Positions 63,701 to 64,000 of a stretch of 64,000 nt of DNA are shown piece after piece. Every line of letters begins with the position of its first letter. Positions within the stretch are counted from its first letter, which is position 1. Origin of the DNA: Centropus unirufus (taxonomy: Eukaryota; Chordata; Aves; Cuculiformes; Centropidae); contig VYZI01000125.1 in assembly GCA_013397695.1 (NCBI GenBank), positions 537,706-601,705 of the forward strand, given 5' to 3'. The notes under the pieces were generated by a model that was not told where the DNA came from, ran no database searches, and saw only the letters and a program-made list of their open reading frames with translations. A program made the translations under genes and the position numbers.

Positions 63701-64000
63701 GAGAAATGATGCTATTTTAAGCCAGAGGAGGATCCGGTGTCTTAACTTTTGCTTTTCTGTGTGTTGCCATGAGATTATTTGCAAGCTTAATTGTGCATCA
63801 GTGTCAGATTCTCCACTCCTTGAGTGTAGGCAAATTTAAATCCTCAGTATGGCTGTTCCACAGTTTGATCACAGAAATATGATACATATCTTATTTTGAT
63901 GTGGAAGAGACCTTAATGCTTACTGTAAAGCCAGGGCTGGGGAATTATTCACCTCTGAAGGAAACAAAGCGTGCTTTTTCTGTTTTACCACTTCTTAAGC
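60729..64000. other. Non-coding sequence, no gene recognised
   Basis: AT- and CA-rich words cluster at 61050-61105. From about 61380 to 61530 the words 'ctggac' and 'ttggacctg' recur irregularly, like a decayed minisatellite. ORFs are below 80 codons and featureless. I see no exon, RNA gene or mobile element up to the end of the window. Confidence 0.5.

Noticed and set aside
1..64000. CRISPR arrays, operons, bacterial or phage genes, tRNA and rRNA genes
   Set aside because: No regularly spaced direct repeats, long ORF strings, tRNA B-box-like sequence or rRNA sequence was seen; the CR1 elements mark the DNA as vertebrate.

Overview
The window reads as nuclear DNA of a bird (Aves), most likely intergenic or deep-intronic sequence. 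The main evidence is a set of CR1-type LINE remnants. The clearest, at 24733-24910, ends in the diagnostic CR1 3' tail: a pyrimidine-rich 'cccttccaaccc' block followed by two ATTCTAKG octamers. CR1 is also common in turtles and crocodilians, so 'bird' is an inference. It rests on the CR1 3'-end type and on how little of the window is recognisable repeat. Nothing looks bacterial or viral: there are no long ORFs, no operon spacing, and no rRNA or tRNA.

No intact protein-coding gene was found. Open reading frames are short and lie on both strands. The longest has 169 codons (28652-29161, minus strand) and resembles no family I know. The only stretches with recognisable protein ancestry are decayed CR1 ORF2 pieces at 45805-46870. 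There the linker and the start of the reverse transcriptase can be followed in order, but across several frameshifts and stops.

Layout: 1-17240 is AT-rich single-copy sequence with scattered T-runs, a 69-nt polypurine tract (7081-7149), and a striking perfect 17-bp hairpin (12994-13034). From 17245 to about 20000 the sequence is more GC- and CpG-rich. It contains the best candidate regulatory element, 18301-18660, a dense cluster of homeodomain, POU, forkhead and MEF2-like sites. From 20100 to 29300 there are two CR1 3' ends (22951-23085 and 24733-24910) and a 17-bp inverted repeat pair (29173-29278). From 29300 to 45800 the sequence is AT-rich and repeat-poor, with three blocks that look like conserved non-coding DNA (37100-37700, 38220-38480, 43640-44340). 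From 45800 to 47740 lies a composite CR1 with about 0.5 kb of unrelated sequence between its halves. From 47740 to 64000 the sequence is again non-coding, with an ATCC microsatellite, a CA/C tract, small hairpins and A-rich low-complexity runs.

No novel multi-gene system is visible. The observations most worth checking are the enhancer-like cluster, the perfect hairpin, the spaced inverted repeat and the broken CR1. Conservation and repeat identity were judged by eye, not by alignment.
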